In this document: in pieces, positions 36,401 to 46,115 of the stretch
Numbering within the stretch: the stretch's first letter is position 1
Layout of the letters: each line of letters begins with the position of its first letter
Assembly: GCA_030248065.1 (NCBI GenBank)
Contig: JASAMV010000278.1
Coordinates: 62,001 to 126,000 of the forward strand
DNA length: 64,000 bases
Direction of reading: 5' to 3'
From: Rhynchonema sp. JSB1_4
Taxonomy: Eukaryota; Nematoda; Chromadorea; Monhysterida; Xyalidae
Notes under the pieces: generated by a model
Told to the model about the DNA's origin: nothing
What the model saw: only the letters and a program-made list of their open reading frames with translations
Database searches by the model: none
Made by a program: the position numbers and the translations under genes

Positions 36401-39400
36401 TACAGTATGTTGGGCCAAGGTATAATTAAACGCGCTTTTACCACGACAACTACAGTCCTACCAAAAGGACAACTTTTGGACTAGAATACTTCGTTCAAAG
36501 TTTTTTTGTGATGTGGGTGAGTTAACGAAAACACTATCACGACAATAGGGCACACTGGTTGACCGCTGTATACCTATATGTTTACAATCGTCGTTCCTTT
36601 TTATTCGAGTCAAAGGAAGCCATGTGAACGTGTAATCCAACACCTAGCTGAGGTCGAACTTCCACGACTCCTCTTGAAAATGCAAAGAAAGAGAAATTCC
36701 ACGTGACATGCACGCAGCCAATGTTATTAGAAGTCTGGAGCATTGCTTCATGTGCGGACGCTTTACGTGGCGTGTGACGTCTGATTTCTCTTTCTTTGCA
36801 TCTTCAAGGTGACTCGCATGAAATTGCGACCTTGGCCAGAAGCAACTGGGTCGCACGTAGAGCGGGTATTTGGACCAATAAAATAACTAAAGACTATACA
36901 TTATGTTTATGCAGCATGTAAAGTACATACCTATGTATTTGAGGTTTTTGCTATTGAGTTCATACATATGTATATGTACGTACATATGTAGTTAACTTAT
37001 ATAGCGCCATTTTGCGTTGCATCATAACATGCTATAATTTGGTGCAGTCCATGTGTACATAGGTTGATAGGCATGTGTAAGCATGAGAACAGTCAACCAG
37101 ACCGACCACCAACCACCTTAAGCATTTCTAAGAATAAGCACATTTATTCTTTCCAGATACATTTCGAAAGCAGAGAAGCAGGACACCGAGGCAATTTGGG
37201 ACACGGTGGATGGCAGCAAGTCGATACAATCCAGACTGAAGACTGCGGCCTTGCGGTTGCTCAAAGCACGTGAGGTCGGAGTTGTCGAGGTAGCCACCCG
37301 GCTGTTGGGCGTTCATCTCTATGGCTTCTCCGACAGTGTTCGCTGGTTATCTACTGCCATGCCTGAACTCAGACGCAGAGCTCTGAAGGATTGGAAGCAA
37401 ATTCAGAAAGAGCGAAATTCTGATTTGTCGGTTTTCAAGGACAATTTACAGGTGACTAAAATTATATTTGGAATTTGAAAAGTTTCAGGCTAAATTTAAT
37501 GGCTGTCGAAGTTTTGGAAAGCACCAAACAACTTTCGTTAACATAATCAGGCAACTGACTGACTGACTGACCACCGCTGTTTTGTCACCCGCTGTTTTGC
37601 GTCCCGCCATATTGTCTGTTCCCAGTTAAAGCCCATTTTCTTACTTGTTGATCTTCGCCAGTGTAGATCTCATGGACTGGGAAGCTTCAAACTTTCAAAC
37701 TCTTAACTTTTCGAGGACGTCTACTTTCCCAATCGACCTGATTCCATGGAGCGTGTGTGTCTGTGGGACGTTGCCCGCAAGTATACGTTCAACACCAAGC
37801 CGTGTCCCGATCTGTCATGCACTTGTTGTCTCAGACTCAAGTCAGGGACCGGATGTTTCAAGAAACGACGCGAGGACAAGCCACAAGTCATAAACACGCA
37901 GCACTACAGTGTTGGAGACGAAAAGAAGGAACAGTACTACCATCAACTGCTCATGCTGTTCTGCCCATACCGCAATGAGATCGACGATTTGAAAGGTATG
38001 TATAAAGTAACACTACGCCAACACGAGCCCGATTTCGGAGGTGCTAGATTGGTGAAACATTCATACGTGGCTGCTGATGTGGGAAATTTTACACGTTCGT
38101 TGTGGAATAGAACGTGGTGCATGAGGATTTCTCTTTCTTTTGGTTTTGCCAGTGCACCAACTCCGAAATCGGGCGTTGGCGTAGTTTGCCTTTATGTACT
38201 AAAACAAGGTTAATAAAGCACCGAGATCAGCACAGCGGACAAGCCAAAAAAACAAAAAAAAAAAAAATCAAGGTGACTTCTCAAGGTGACTTTGCTCAAT
38301 TGCCCAGCACCAAAAGAAAGTTTGCATAATTTTGCCAGTTATTCCAGGTCAGCATGCTTCGTATGAAGAAGCGTTCTTCGACAAATTGGAGCAAGGCGAC
38401 GTTGATCCCGGCTATAAAAAGTTCACCGATGCCGTGAAGAGGCTGGAAGCAATGAAAAACAAGAAACGCAAGTTGGAGAACAAGGTGATCACCAGCCAGA
38501 CTGGGAGCCAAGCAGAAGACGTCACTGATATCCCAGCAGCGGTAGAAGATCCAACCGCTGCGAAAAAGAAAACCGTCACGAAAGACGAATTAGATGAAAT
38601 GGTCGGCAAACTGAGCGATGAACAGCTTCAGGCTTTCAATCTCGTCACGTCACACATCAAACAACAGAACTCTGCCAAGCAGCCGAAACCGAAACCAATT
38701 CGACTGTTTATATCAGGTGAGTGGCTGACGGTTTATCTTGTGCTTCTAGCGCGAAAATGCAAACGGAAAGAAACGGCTGAAGCCTGAATTTCTTAGTTGA
38801 AGGATTGGAAAGAATGTTTGTGCCCTTGATCAGATGAAGACAAGGCCTTGACGAATTCAACAATGATGCAGCATTTGGCTGGTATGCACTTCGCTGGCAT
38901 GGCGGGTCGGCTTGATCGGGTATGGTCGGGGTTGAAAATGGGTTGGGTCAACTTGCGATTTTGTGATTACTGTGATTTCCGCCATCGTAAAAGATTCTCA
39001 CAGCTTACTGGAGAACAACTTTTAGGCTGGGGAAAACCACTGAAAAAATGAAATGGCAAGATGTGACCGAACTCATGTTCAGCCAAGACCACACCCGACC
39101 AATCCCAACCTGACCGTGCCAGCAAAGCGCATACGGGCCTGTATGCCCCTGGTCTGAAGAACGACTTTGTTTTGCAGCTAGTGCAAAGTTTCATTCCATT
39201 TTGCTTCCAGGTGTGGCCGGGACAGGGAAGTCGTTTCTGATTGACTGTATTCGATCCTGGTGTGCACTCATGTTCCCCGATCAACATGCCGCTGCTACCG
39301 TTGCTGCACCAACCGGTCTCGCAGCGTTCAATGTCGGGGGAGTTACATTGCACCGGCTTCTCAACCTTCCGGTGCAACGAGGCGTCTCAAAGGTCGCCAA

Positions 39401-42400
39401 GTACTACAACTTGTCGGAGGATCTGATCAAAACCAGACGGTCGGAACTCAACCACACGAAGGTCTTCATTGTTGGTTAGTTTTCCATGAAGGCAGCAACG
39501 GAAAATTTGTTGATTGTACATCAGAAATTAACAACAGAAACTTGTTATTTATAATTGCTATTGAAATAAATGTTGTTGTGTGTCTTTGAGAGACGAACAG
39601 AACAACAGGTGCTGTTCGTCTCTCAAAGACACACAACAACATGAACTTCACACGGCACTTCCCATCCTAGCAAGGCATGGCAGAGAAAATTTTCCCAGAA
39701 GATACGTACCCACACTAAGGCTGCATTTTTAGATGAGATAAGCATGGTGAGTAACGTCACACTGTCGATGGTCAACATGCGCCTACGATCAATCTTTCCC
39801 ACTGACCAATCCTTCGGTGGTCGAAATCTCGTCGTCTTCGGTGATCTTCTTCAATTGCCCCCTGTTGGCTCCAAATCGGACAGCAGCAAAGGTCAAGGGG
39901 TGTGTGGACACGTGTTTCAGCCGATGACGCGAAAGCAAGCAGCCAGACACTATGGCAGCGCAGTGGCCGGCAGGGAGAACTTATGGTCGGATTTCGAGTA
40001 CTTGGAGTTGACTAAAAACCAACGGCAGTCGAAGGACCTTGAATTCGCCCAAATGCTGAATCGGTTCCGCATCGGCGAACTTCTACAAGCTGATGTCGAG
40101 CAACTGAAGTCTCGGTTGATCGAGTCACAAGGCCAACCCGGCGACAATCGATTGGACGATGTAGCATCTGTCTTTCTCGACCTGTCAAAGTCCGGCGCAC
40201 CGCCCCTGTGTCTGTTTGCGCTCAACAAAGACGCAGGTGCATTCAACGAGCACATGTTGAAACGAGCGAACATTGATGTCAAGCTGTTTAGTGCCGCTGA
40301 CATCAACACCCGAACCAAGAAAAGCCACAAGGTTTGTTTTTACAGCGATTTTAAAAAGTGCACATATTGCTTGCTCGTTTTTTCCAATACATATGTTCGC
40401 CAAACTATGTATGTGCTTCAGATAACCAAAAACGCAACGAAGAACGCTGAGTCTCGTGCCGGGCTTGAAACGTCACTGAAAATTGGTATCGGCTGTCGTG
40501 TCATGCTGCGAAGAAATATGAATGTTGATATTGGCCTCGTCAATGGTGGGTGCTTGCACTTGTCATGCGCTTTGCATGCATAGGTATAGGTCGCACAATG
40601 ATCACATAAGAATTCATCATATAAATCCTGATTTTCACGTTCAGTCAGTCTTAAACCGGGCCCACCGCTATTGTTTTTTGGGTTTTCGACCTCGTTTTTT
40701 CTGTTTGTATCGTTAATTGGCACTGGGATCAAGAACATTAACCTTGAAAAACTTTACCAAAATGACGATTACTGATCGAAATCGATCCACCAACATGGAC
40801 GTTCGGGAACGAACCAGCCCAATATTGACGCACAGTCTGTGCATGGAACTCAGGACCCGCGAAGCAAAATTCAAAATCACTGACGGTGGTATAGGCGCCG
40901 GGTTACGGTAGCTTGACAAAACATTTGTCTTTTGCAAAACAGCTAATGTTTTATCGGGCTACCGTGACCTGCTGCCTATATCACGCCCCAGTGATTTTGA
41001 ATTTCTATTGTAATTACTGATTATCATGTGCGGATGTGCGTCAATATCGGACAGATTTGTTCCCGATAGGCCGTGTTTGCGGATTGATTTCGGTGGGTAA
41101 TAGCCACTTTGGTGAAGTTCGGTAAAATTAATGTTCTTGATCTCGATGCCAACTAACGATGTGAGCAAAAAAACGTGGTCGAAAATCCAAAAAAACCATA
41201 GCGGCGGGGCCGCTTTAAGCACTGTGCCATTCGTGATTCTCACAAAACGTTTTCATCTGAAAATAATTCAGCAGAGCACCCACGTTGTTGCGGGTCTGAA
41301 ACATTTCACTGACTGCAGTCTTTGTATGTGATCGCGCAACGCAACGACATTGCCCCGTCACTATCCTGCTTCACGATTCAGGAACAAAATTTGACCAATT
41401 CTTATAAAGTAATTGTGCGACCAATATATACTGTATATACGGCATATGCTGTATAGTAACACCACCCGAAATCGGGCTCGTGTTGGCGTAGTTTGCCTTT
41501 ACCCAGATAATTTATACATGTGCAAGAAAGTAAGTGGTATGCATACATACAGTACCAGCTGCAACCCTGAATGAAGCCTGGTTGTACGCGAGCATGCCTC
41601 TGACGCCGGCGGGTACAGTGCAGAACCGCCTAGCACAGAGGCGTGCATGCGGACGCACTCGTGCTGCATGCTTAAGGGCAGACATCATCCAGTTGCAGCT
41701 GGTACTGTAGCGACACAAGGTACACCGCAACGAATACTGTCAAACCCATGCACACGCTCAACGGCAAGTGTGCATTGGGCCGCAGCTGCAAGTGTATTTA
41801 CTTTGTGCCCTTTAACATAAAGCTAGAAAACTAAATTTGACCAGCGTAATAAGTGCCCGAAGTGGGGAACACCTTCACATTTGATAAATTTCAATGCCGC
41901 AACTCTATTAAAGCTATACTATACATGGACGGACGATCTAAAGGTACAGTGCCATGACCCTGCTTTTTGGTCCAAGTGGCCCCAGCACCACGTTGTGTAA
42001 TTGCACTTTATGTTTGAAGTGGAAATCTTTCGCAGCGAACAAATAATTGCAGGAGCGATGGGCACTGTGCACGGATTCGAATGCAGTGCAGTCAACCCAA
42101 AGCACATCGAGTTCACGCTGGTCAAATTCGATAAGCTACCCGGCACACATCGAATTCCAAGACTGAACGCTGACTTCGAGCTGTCTCAGGGACTGTACAT
42201 TACAAGAAACCAGTTCCCACTCATCCTCGCTTATGGGTTGTCCATTCACAAGTCTCAAGGTTTGTGCACGTTATTTGCCATCACCAACGGTTGGTGTTGA
42301 TTGTCCAAAACTCAAAAGTGTCACGGTCACAGATTAGGTATAAATCAAGTGTATACAATACATGCTAAACTGTTCGAGGTCCGCATAACTCGTGCATGTA

Positions 42401-44603
42401 CACTGCGTACGCAGGCTACAGCAAAATGTGCTTGCTCGGTTACTGTCAAAAAAGGCCTATGCTATGTATATCTACATTGCGTGCCAGGTCCCAGTCGTAT
42501 ACTATTCACAGGAGTACGAGCATCTCAAATATGGTACGATTTGCAGGTCTATCTCTCGACCATGTGCTCGTTGATGCAGGATCATCGGTATTTGAGCCGG
42601 CTATGGTCTATGTAGCTCTATCGCGTGTGCGCACGCTCGATGGGCTACATTTGATCAACTTCAAGGCCTCGAAGATCTATTGCTCAAAGGAGGTCGTTCT
42701 CGAATACAACAAGTTGCGTGTCAAGGCACTGAACACTGCTCACTTGCCTGCCTATCCGGAAAAAGTGGCCCGGGTTAGTGCTGGGTTTCAATTAATTAAG
42801 TTATGTGTTATTGCACTTGTACATCGGATAGAGCAGCGGGGCCAAAACAGCGGGTGAAAAAAACTTTTACTTTTCCTGGGCACTACGCTTATGTGGGTGG
42901 GTATTCTACATAGTCTCTCGCACACAAACGTGGCGGTCTTATACGCAACCAATTGTGGTTACCGTTTGTACCGCCACGAAGCAAACCCACCCATTTGCTA
43001 TTACATTGCTTGATTTCAGTACATCCCACCAGAGGAACTGCAGCAACAACGGCAAGCTCCAGCGCAAATTAATCTGCAGTTGCAACAGTCAAAACGAACA
43101 GTACCACCGATCCCCAAGCCGAAAGGTGCTCCCAAAACCAAGCGCCCACGCGTGGCTGGCTCTCAACCAGTGTCGGGAACCACTGCGAGATCGCAACAGA
43201 GACCGCAACGGCCAGTTCCACCATTGCTACGACTGCGTAATCCGACGAATTTCTGCTACTCAAATTCCGTGGTGCAATGTCTATTGAACCTGGGTGGCAG
43301 TTTTTGGGACGCGGTCAGTTTTTGTTGTTCTTCTGCATTGATGTTCTTGTTGAATAGTATCAATGCTAACCTCAAGTATCCATCCTGTTTAACACTGTCG
43401 GCACTTTGTGCACTACACCGCACCGTAGATAGGTTAATCGGTCCGATGTGCCTGGAAGTTCTATATTTTTATTGACAGCAATTTTTAAATTTCTTGCGAT
43501 CCTGAATTTCAAAATATTGCGGGAATACAATTTTTATGAGCATGGAAGGATAACAGACCTTAGCATTTATGTTTCACAGCTTCAGATGACTCAGTACCAA
43601 ACACTAGCCGGTGATTCCGCGGTTGTGACCGAACTTCTAGCGTTGAAGAATGCTGAACTGACTGGAGCGCTGGTTCCACGTGACACAGTGAAGTTGAGAA
43701 AAGCGATCGACGCGATGAACATTGTTGTCGGTTAGGGCAACTATTGTTACCATTATAGCTCAAGCTCTAGCTCAACAGTGCACACGTCTATTTTGGGTGC
43801 TTTCGTTTCAGCACGATACGACAACGACCAGCAACAGGACGTGAACGAGTTTGCCAATGTCCTCATTCAATGTCTTCCGGCTGAGATACGATCGAAGTTT
43901 GCATTTCGAGTGGGTTTGCAAAATGTATTTATGAGCGCTTATGTTTAGTGCAAGTGATATTGCCGAATTCAGTGATTGAGCAAGGAGATGAGCTCAACAG
44001 TAATGTACACCAACAGACAGCATTGTTTTTCAGGTGGAATATGACCGTCAATGTTCGTTCTGCGATTGGAGCAGTAATCTTTCGGAGCCGTGTTTTCAAT
44101 GGCAACGGGCCCTGATTGAAACATCGACAAGCCATTACGTTGATTTTGATGCCATGATCAAAGATCACATGAGAAGCAACATCCAGTGTGGGCGTGATGG
44201 CCCAATTGGCAGGCATTGTCGCGCAACACATGATCGTGCTGCATCGGAGGTGACCAATCACAGCGGCAGTCCCGAATACGTGGTTCTCGTGCTCAATCTG
44301 TTCAACTGGGTGGATGATCGGTGGACTCCGAAGATGCATCCAATGTGGTGGAATCTGAATCCCATTGACGTCACTCTGCCGGGGTTGACTGGGAAATTCA
44401 AGGTGGCTGGCATTGTTGAACACTCAGGCTCGGAGCCCAAGAGAGGGCATTACTGGTGCTGGAGAAACATTGGCGACTCGAATAAAGAGTCATGTGAGTT
44501 TGCCAAGGTCGAGGACTGGAAACCCATCGATACAATAAAGCCAATAACGCGATCGGATCATGCGCCATCCGGGGCCTACCTGTTCATTCTACAGAAAAAT
44601 TAA
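26759..44603 (+). CDS. Helitron RepHel transposase with C-terminal USP domain, 27 exons
   Basis: Rolling-circle transposase: HUH/Y2 Rep nuclease plus Pif1-family helicase, with an added deubiquitinase-like domain. Exons: 26759-27494, 28329-28529, 28777-28967, 29196-29928, 30182-30321, 30635-30774, 31144-31731, 31914-32043, 32397-32805, 33104-33532, 33880-34255, 34470-34702, 34841-35285, 35781-36013, 36080-36302, 37157-37451, 37716-37995, 38348-38716, 39211-39474, 39733-40331, 40422-40545, 42053-42259, 42547-42773, 43020-43313, 43580-43730, 43812-43909, 44034-44603. Every junction is GT-AG and phase-consistent; the sum is 8,685 nt (2,894 codons plus stop) with no stop or frameshift. Key residues of nuclease, helicase and protease are present. 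Start: the ATG directly follows an AG acceptor, so it could be trans-spliced or lie behind an untranslated exon. The first nine exons are less certain than the rest. Transposon termini (5' TC, 3' hairpin and CTRR) were not found. Confidence 0.85.
28777..29928 (+). CDS. Helitron gene exons 3-4: zinc-finger-like and basic region
   Basis: Exon 3 (28777-28967) has CAWFAC, then C-x8-CFLCSAH with a second His, a C2HC/C2H2-like arrangement. Exon 4 (29196-29928) begins with TNCIGC and SRRLC clusters and FFCGTCAGIKK. It then becomes strongly basic, with repeating R/K-E-x-Y-HSDPELRERQ-type segments that suggest helical DNA- or RNA-binding repeats. Such repeated basic blocks are usual in front of the conserved core of animal and fungal Helitron transposases. 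The phase at each junction agrees. Confidence 0.6.
33104..34255 (+). CDS. Helitron gene exons 10-11: DUF6570-like region
   Basis: Exon 10 is an acidic Ser-rich linker followed by VPKELSALNRVEKMLISTAQ and a MPALKG end. This is the arrangement (PxELSxLxRVEExLIS...ALKG) of the DUF6570 segment upstream of the Helitron-like N domain. Exon 11 continues with GLAINLPIPVDSTLAKV and IFRALVDMKKLYAALACLKK, the DUF6570 C-terminal part (GHVINFP; VRRxKVxxALxWLK). The preceding exon 9 carries CDVCHEWRKRTDL, the usual CxxC just before it. These identify the gene as Helitron independently of the helicase. Confidence 0.75.
34470..35285 (+). CDS. Helitron gene exons 12-13: Helitron-like N domain
   Basis: Exon 12 has ARCFPDLHPSGQFGM followed by PITQYIRHKMHHTEPQFRRN, matching the ...FPxLFPxGxGxF...RHxxxxxDxRF pattern before the Rep. 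Exon 13 has SPAYWAQRNSDLKAL, FGPCTFFLTLSCAEYAWGDM and DPVTVTEQFDRRWNAILK, the classic signature of the domain (GxxxYW...LGxPTFFxTLSxADxxWP; VTxxFxxR). It ends LEYQG/R, one residue before the HUH strand in the next exon. Confidence 0.92.
35781..37451 (+). CDS. Helitron gene exons 14-16: HUH/Y2 Rep nuclease core
   Basis: Exon 14 (35781-36013) opens RGALHVHAKFWIKDAP: the HVH metal-binding pair that gives HUH nucleases their name, followed by the FIKRYISCALPEP and HKCSKTC segments usual in Helitrons. Exon 15 (36080-36302) has NDYNPALLLLWQANMDLQFV and ends TYISG. Exon 16 (37157-37451) starts YISKAEK. The two tyrosines of the Y-x3-Y catalytic pair are therefore both present but encoded on opposite sides of an 854-bp intron (36303-37156). 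All key residues are intact. Confidence 0.92.
36655..36850. repeat. Inverted-repeat MITE in Helitron intron
   Basis: GATGCAAAGAAAGAGAAAT-like arms (left about 36679-36697 with AATGCAAAGAAAGAGAAAT, right ATTTCTCTTTCTTTGCATC at 36782-36800) with further inverted similarity outside (CGAACTTCC/GGTCGCA-type edges). Non-coding. It lies between exons 15 and 16. Confidence 0.55.
38005..38215. repeat. MITE-like inverted repeat in Helitron intron
   Basis: ACACTACGCCAACACGAGC near 38011 and GGGCGTTGGCGTAGTTTGCC near 38173, each next to an oppositely oriented CCGATTTCGG word, form the ends. A single end with the same words is at 41465-41500 in another intron of the same gene. Non-coding. Confidence 0.55.
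38348..42773 (+). CDS. Helitron gene exons 18-23: Pif1-family helicase
   Basis: Superfamily 1B helicase that unwinds DNA during rolling-circle transposition. Exon 18 contains LSDEQLQAFNLVTSHI and RLFISG. Exon 19 contains Walker A GVAGTGKSFL, then AAPTGLAAFNVGGVTLHRLL. Exon 20 contains Walker B DEISMV, FGDLLQLPPVGS and ELTKNQRQ. Exon 21 has LVNG and exon 22 opens AMGTV, with IHKSQG at its end. Exon 23 has YVALSRVRTLDGLHL. Motif order and spacing are those of Pif1/Helitron helicases, and no motif is damaged. The intron between exons 21 and 22 (40546-42052) carries nested transposons. Confidence 0.92.
39570..39642. repeat. Perfect 31-bp inverted repeat (hairpin) in Helitron intron
   Basis: Arms 39570-39600 and 39612-39642 are exact reverse complements around an 11-base loop (AACAACAGGTG). 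It lies in the intron between the Walker A and Walker B exons, about 90 bp upstream of the acceptor at 39732. Perfect arms imply recent origin or maintenance. It could be a tiny MITE or a structured element. Confidence 0.85.
40587..41426. mobile_element. MITE with GGTCGCACAATGA ends plus nested foldback
   Basis: The ends TATAGGTCGCACAATGA (about 40585) and AATTGTGCGACCAATA (to 41426) are inverted. They are the same family as 11680-12153 and the fragment at 21555. A second foldback (about 40655-41215, with mirrored CCGCTATTGTTTTTTGG and CCAAAAAAACCATAGCGG words) is inserted in it. All lie in the Helitron gene intron between exons 21 and 22. No coding potential. Confidence 0.75.
41547..41712. 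repeat. Foldback repeat in Helitron intron
   Basis: ACAGTACCAGCTGCAAC near 41549 recurs inverted as GTTGCAGCTGGTACTGT near 41694-41710, with further mirrored words (GCATGCCTCTG and CAGAGGCGTGCATGC). About 160 bp, non-coding. Confidence 0.65.
43020..44603 (+). CDS. Helitron gene exons 24-27: C-terminal USP (peptidase C19) domain
   Basis: Ubiquitin-specific-protease-like cysteine protease fused behind the helicase through a Gln/Pro/Lys-rich linker (43020 to about 43230). The Cys box is NPTNFCYSNSVVQCLLNLGG (exon 24). The second box is DQQQDVNEFANVL (exon 26; compare the QQDAxEFL of USPs). Exon 27 opens with a CSFC zinc-ribbon-like pair and a later C-x8-C. It then has EYVVLVLNLFNW, the His box HSGSEPKRGHYWCW, and SDHAPSGAYLFIL near the end (Asp candidate, typical USP tail). 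Catalytic Cys and His are present, so activity is plausible. All three junctions are in phase with the helicase, and no stop separates the two. Confidence 0.85.
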
Positions 44604-44751
44604 AGTGATACTTTGGACGGCAGAACTTTCGGTTTTGATTGTGTACACTTAAATGTCATCGCGTTCACTGAGATAGATTAGATGCCACAGTTTACTTCGC
44701 GTACCATGTTCAATTTTCTTTGCACACTCGTATCTTTACTTACGCATGCTA

Positions 44752-44955
44752 TGCCATATTTTCCAGATATTTTATGATAAAAAATTAAATATCAATAATT
44801 ATTGTCTCCTGCCGGTTGCATCATATTTTAGACAAAAATTATTATTTGCCCAGCTATCACCAGCCATCGATTCGATACTGCAGTTGATTTCGAATCCACC
44901 ATCTCAATTAAACCTGGTAACCATAAACAACGAAACAATAATTAGTTTACAGTGA
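44752..44955 (+). CDS. Possible short exon downstream of the Helitron gene
   Basis: After a good acceptor (ATTTTCCAG at about 44766) an open frame of about 63 codons runs to a TGA at 44953-44955. It has a protein-like composition (contains LLFAQLSPAIDSILQLI and NETIISLQ) but no recognisable domain. It follows the Helitron stop by 150 bp, so it might be an alternative 3' exon of that gene, a piece of another plus-strand gene, or chance. Confidence 0.25.
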   Translation, partial: CHIFQIFYDKKLNINNYCLLPVASYFRQKLLFAQLSPAIDSILQLISNPPSQLNLVTINNETIISLQ

Positions 44956-44960
44956 GAAAC

Positions 44961-45378
44961 GTAAGCGAAAATAATATTTTGTGTGATGGGCAGCACTTTG
45001 ACGCTGGTCGAAGTTCGTGGCATCTGAAACATGTCAGATTATCTTTTACAAACGAGAAGCTCAACTGATCACGGCAAGAGCGGAGTGGATCCAAATTTTA
45101 TACCGATCTGATGCAGTGTGTATCTTCTAAACAAAATCATTGTTCCATGTAAAAATGTCGATGTTGCGACTCATCACTAAAAACCGCTGTGAATAAAAAA
45201 TGCGGACACAAAATTTCGGTCAGCGCGCACACGCACACTTACCTTGCATTTTGTTGGGTAAAAACCAACTGTACCTAGCGGGTGTTCAGTAGTCATGTTT
45301 GCGTGAAGCATCACTTTCGTTTGCCCGTTGCCGGTGAGCAAGAGATCACTATCGGCTGCATTCACAAACGGAAGGTAG
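44961..45378 (-). CDS. Two orphan exons of an extracellular domain
   Basis: Minus strand. Exon 45378-45243 follows an acceptor AAAACATCAG and ends at a strong donor (TGCAAG/gtaagt). It encodes 45 residues containing NGQTKVMLHANMTTEHPL, with an N-glycosylation sequon. Exon 45023-44961 (acceptor CATGTTTCAG, donor TTAC/gtttct) adds 21 residues ending SVKVLPITQNIIFAY. Phases agree (0). This resembles the end of an extracellular N-terminal domain leading to a first membrane helix, as in SLC10A3/P3-type carriers. It could therefore be the missing 5' part of the minus-strand SLC10 gene, with the Helitron gene inside the intervening intron. A ZP-type origin is an alternative. Neither neighbouring exon was found. 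Confidence 0.4.
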
Positions 45379-46115
45379 CTGATGTTTTACTTCGTAACGA
45401 CTACCCAGTGAGTCAACGCTCACTTTAATTCACCGACGAATATCTTTGAAACTATGCATAATTTATCAGATAATTGACTACCAATAAAAAGAGCAGTTTT
45501 TGAGTTTGTTGAAGTTCGTGTCATGTACATACGTCAAAAATATCAAAGACGGATTCTGCCACCAATTAATTGTACTCTGTTTATTGGGCACCTACTGCAT
45601 CTACTGACCGAGCGTCGTGATGTTTGTCAATAGTTTGTGTTTAACTTTATCTGTTTCGGTGACCAGCTCCGTGGCAGATAAAAGATTAGCAATATAGCAT
45701 CTTTTCATTCATAAAAATCAACGTCAAAAATTTATTTTTTACAAGGAAAACGACAAAAGCAATGCAAAATTTCGCTCATTCTTGTGCGAAATGAGTAACA
45801 AAAAGTTAGTAACAAATCGTGATCTATGAACACGCTGTATGAGTTACTTTGTACAGCTGTCCGAGTTTCGAGAAGTCACACAAACACACTAACAATGCTG
45901 AAACTGAACAAAAATAATGATACATTACTTTGTGCACTGTAGCCTGTTTCTCGTGTATTGGTTGCCACACTTGCCTTGGAACGTGCATTAGTGCGGTGCT
46001 TCACTCCAACTAAAAAGGAAACCCGAATGATAAAACAATAATGTCGACGTCCAGTGGAGAAAATGATTATTATTTGTTATACTGCTGTTGAGGGCAACAG
46101 CACAACACAGACAGT
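45379..46115. other. Short intergenic or intronic gap
   Basis: No supported exon. An upstream exon of the orphan minus-strand exons may lie around 45620-45690, where the minus strand is open, but the splice phase did not match. No repeats were recognised. Confidence 0.35.

Noticed and set aside
44604..44760. Attempt to find the Helitron 3' end (hairpin followed by CTRR) after the stop codon.
   Set aside because: No convincing hairpin plus CTRR with an A/T insertion context was seen; termini left undefined.
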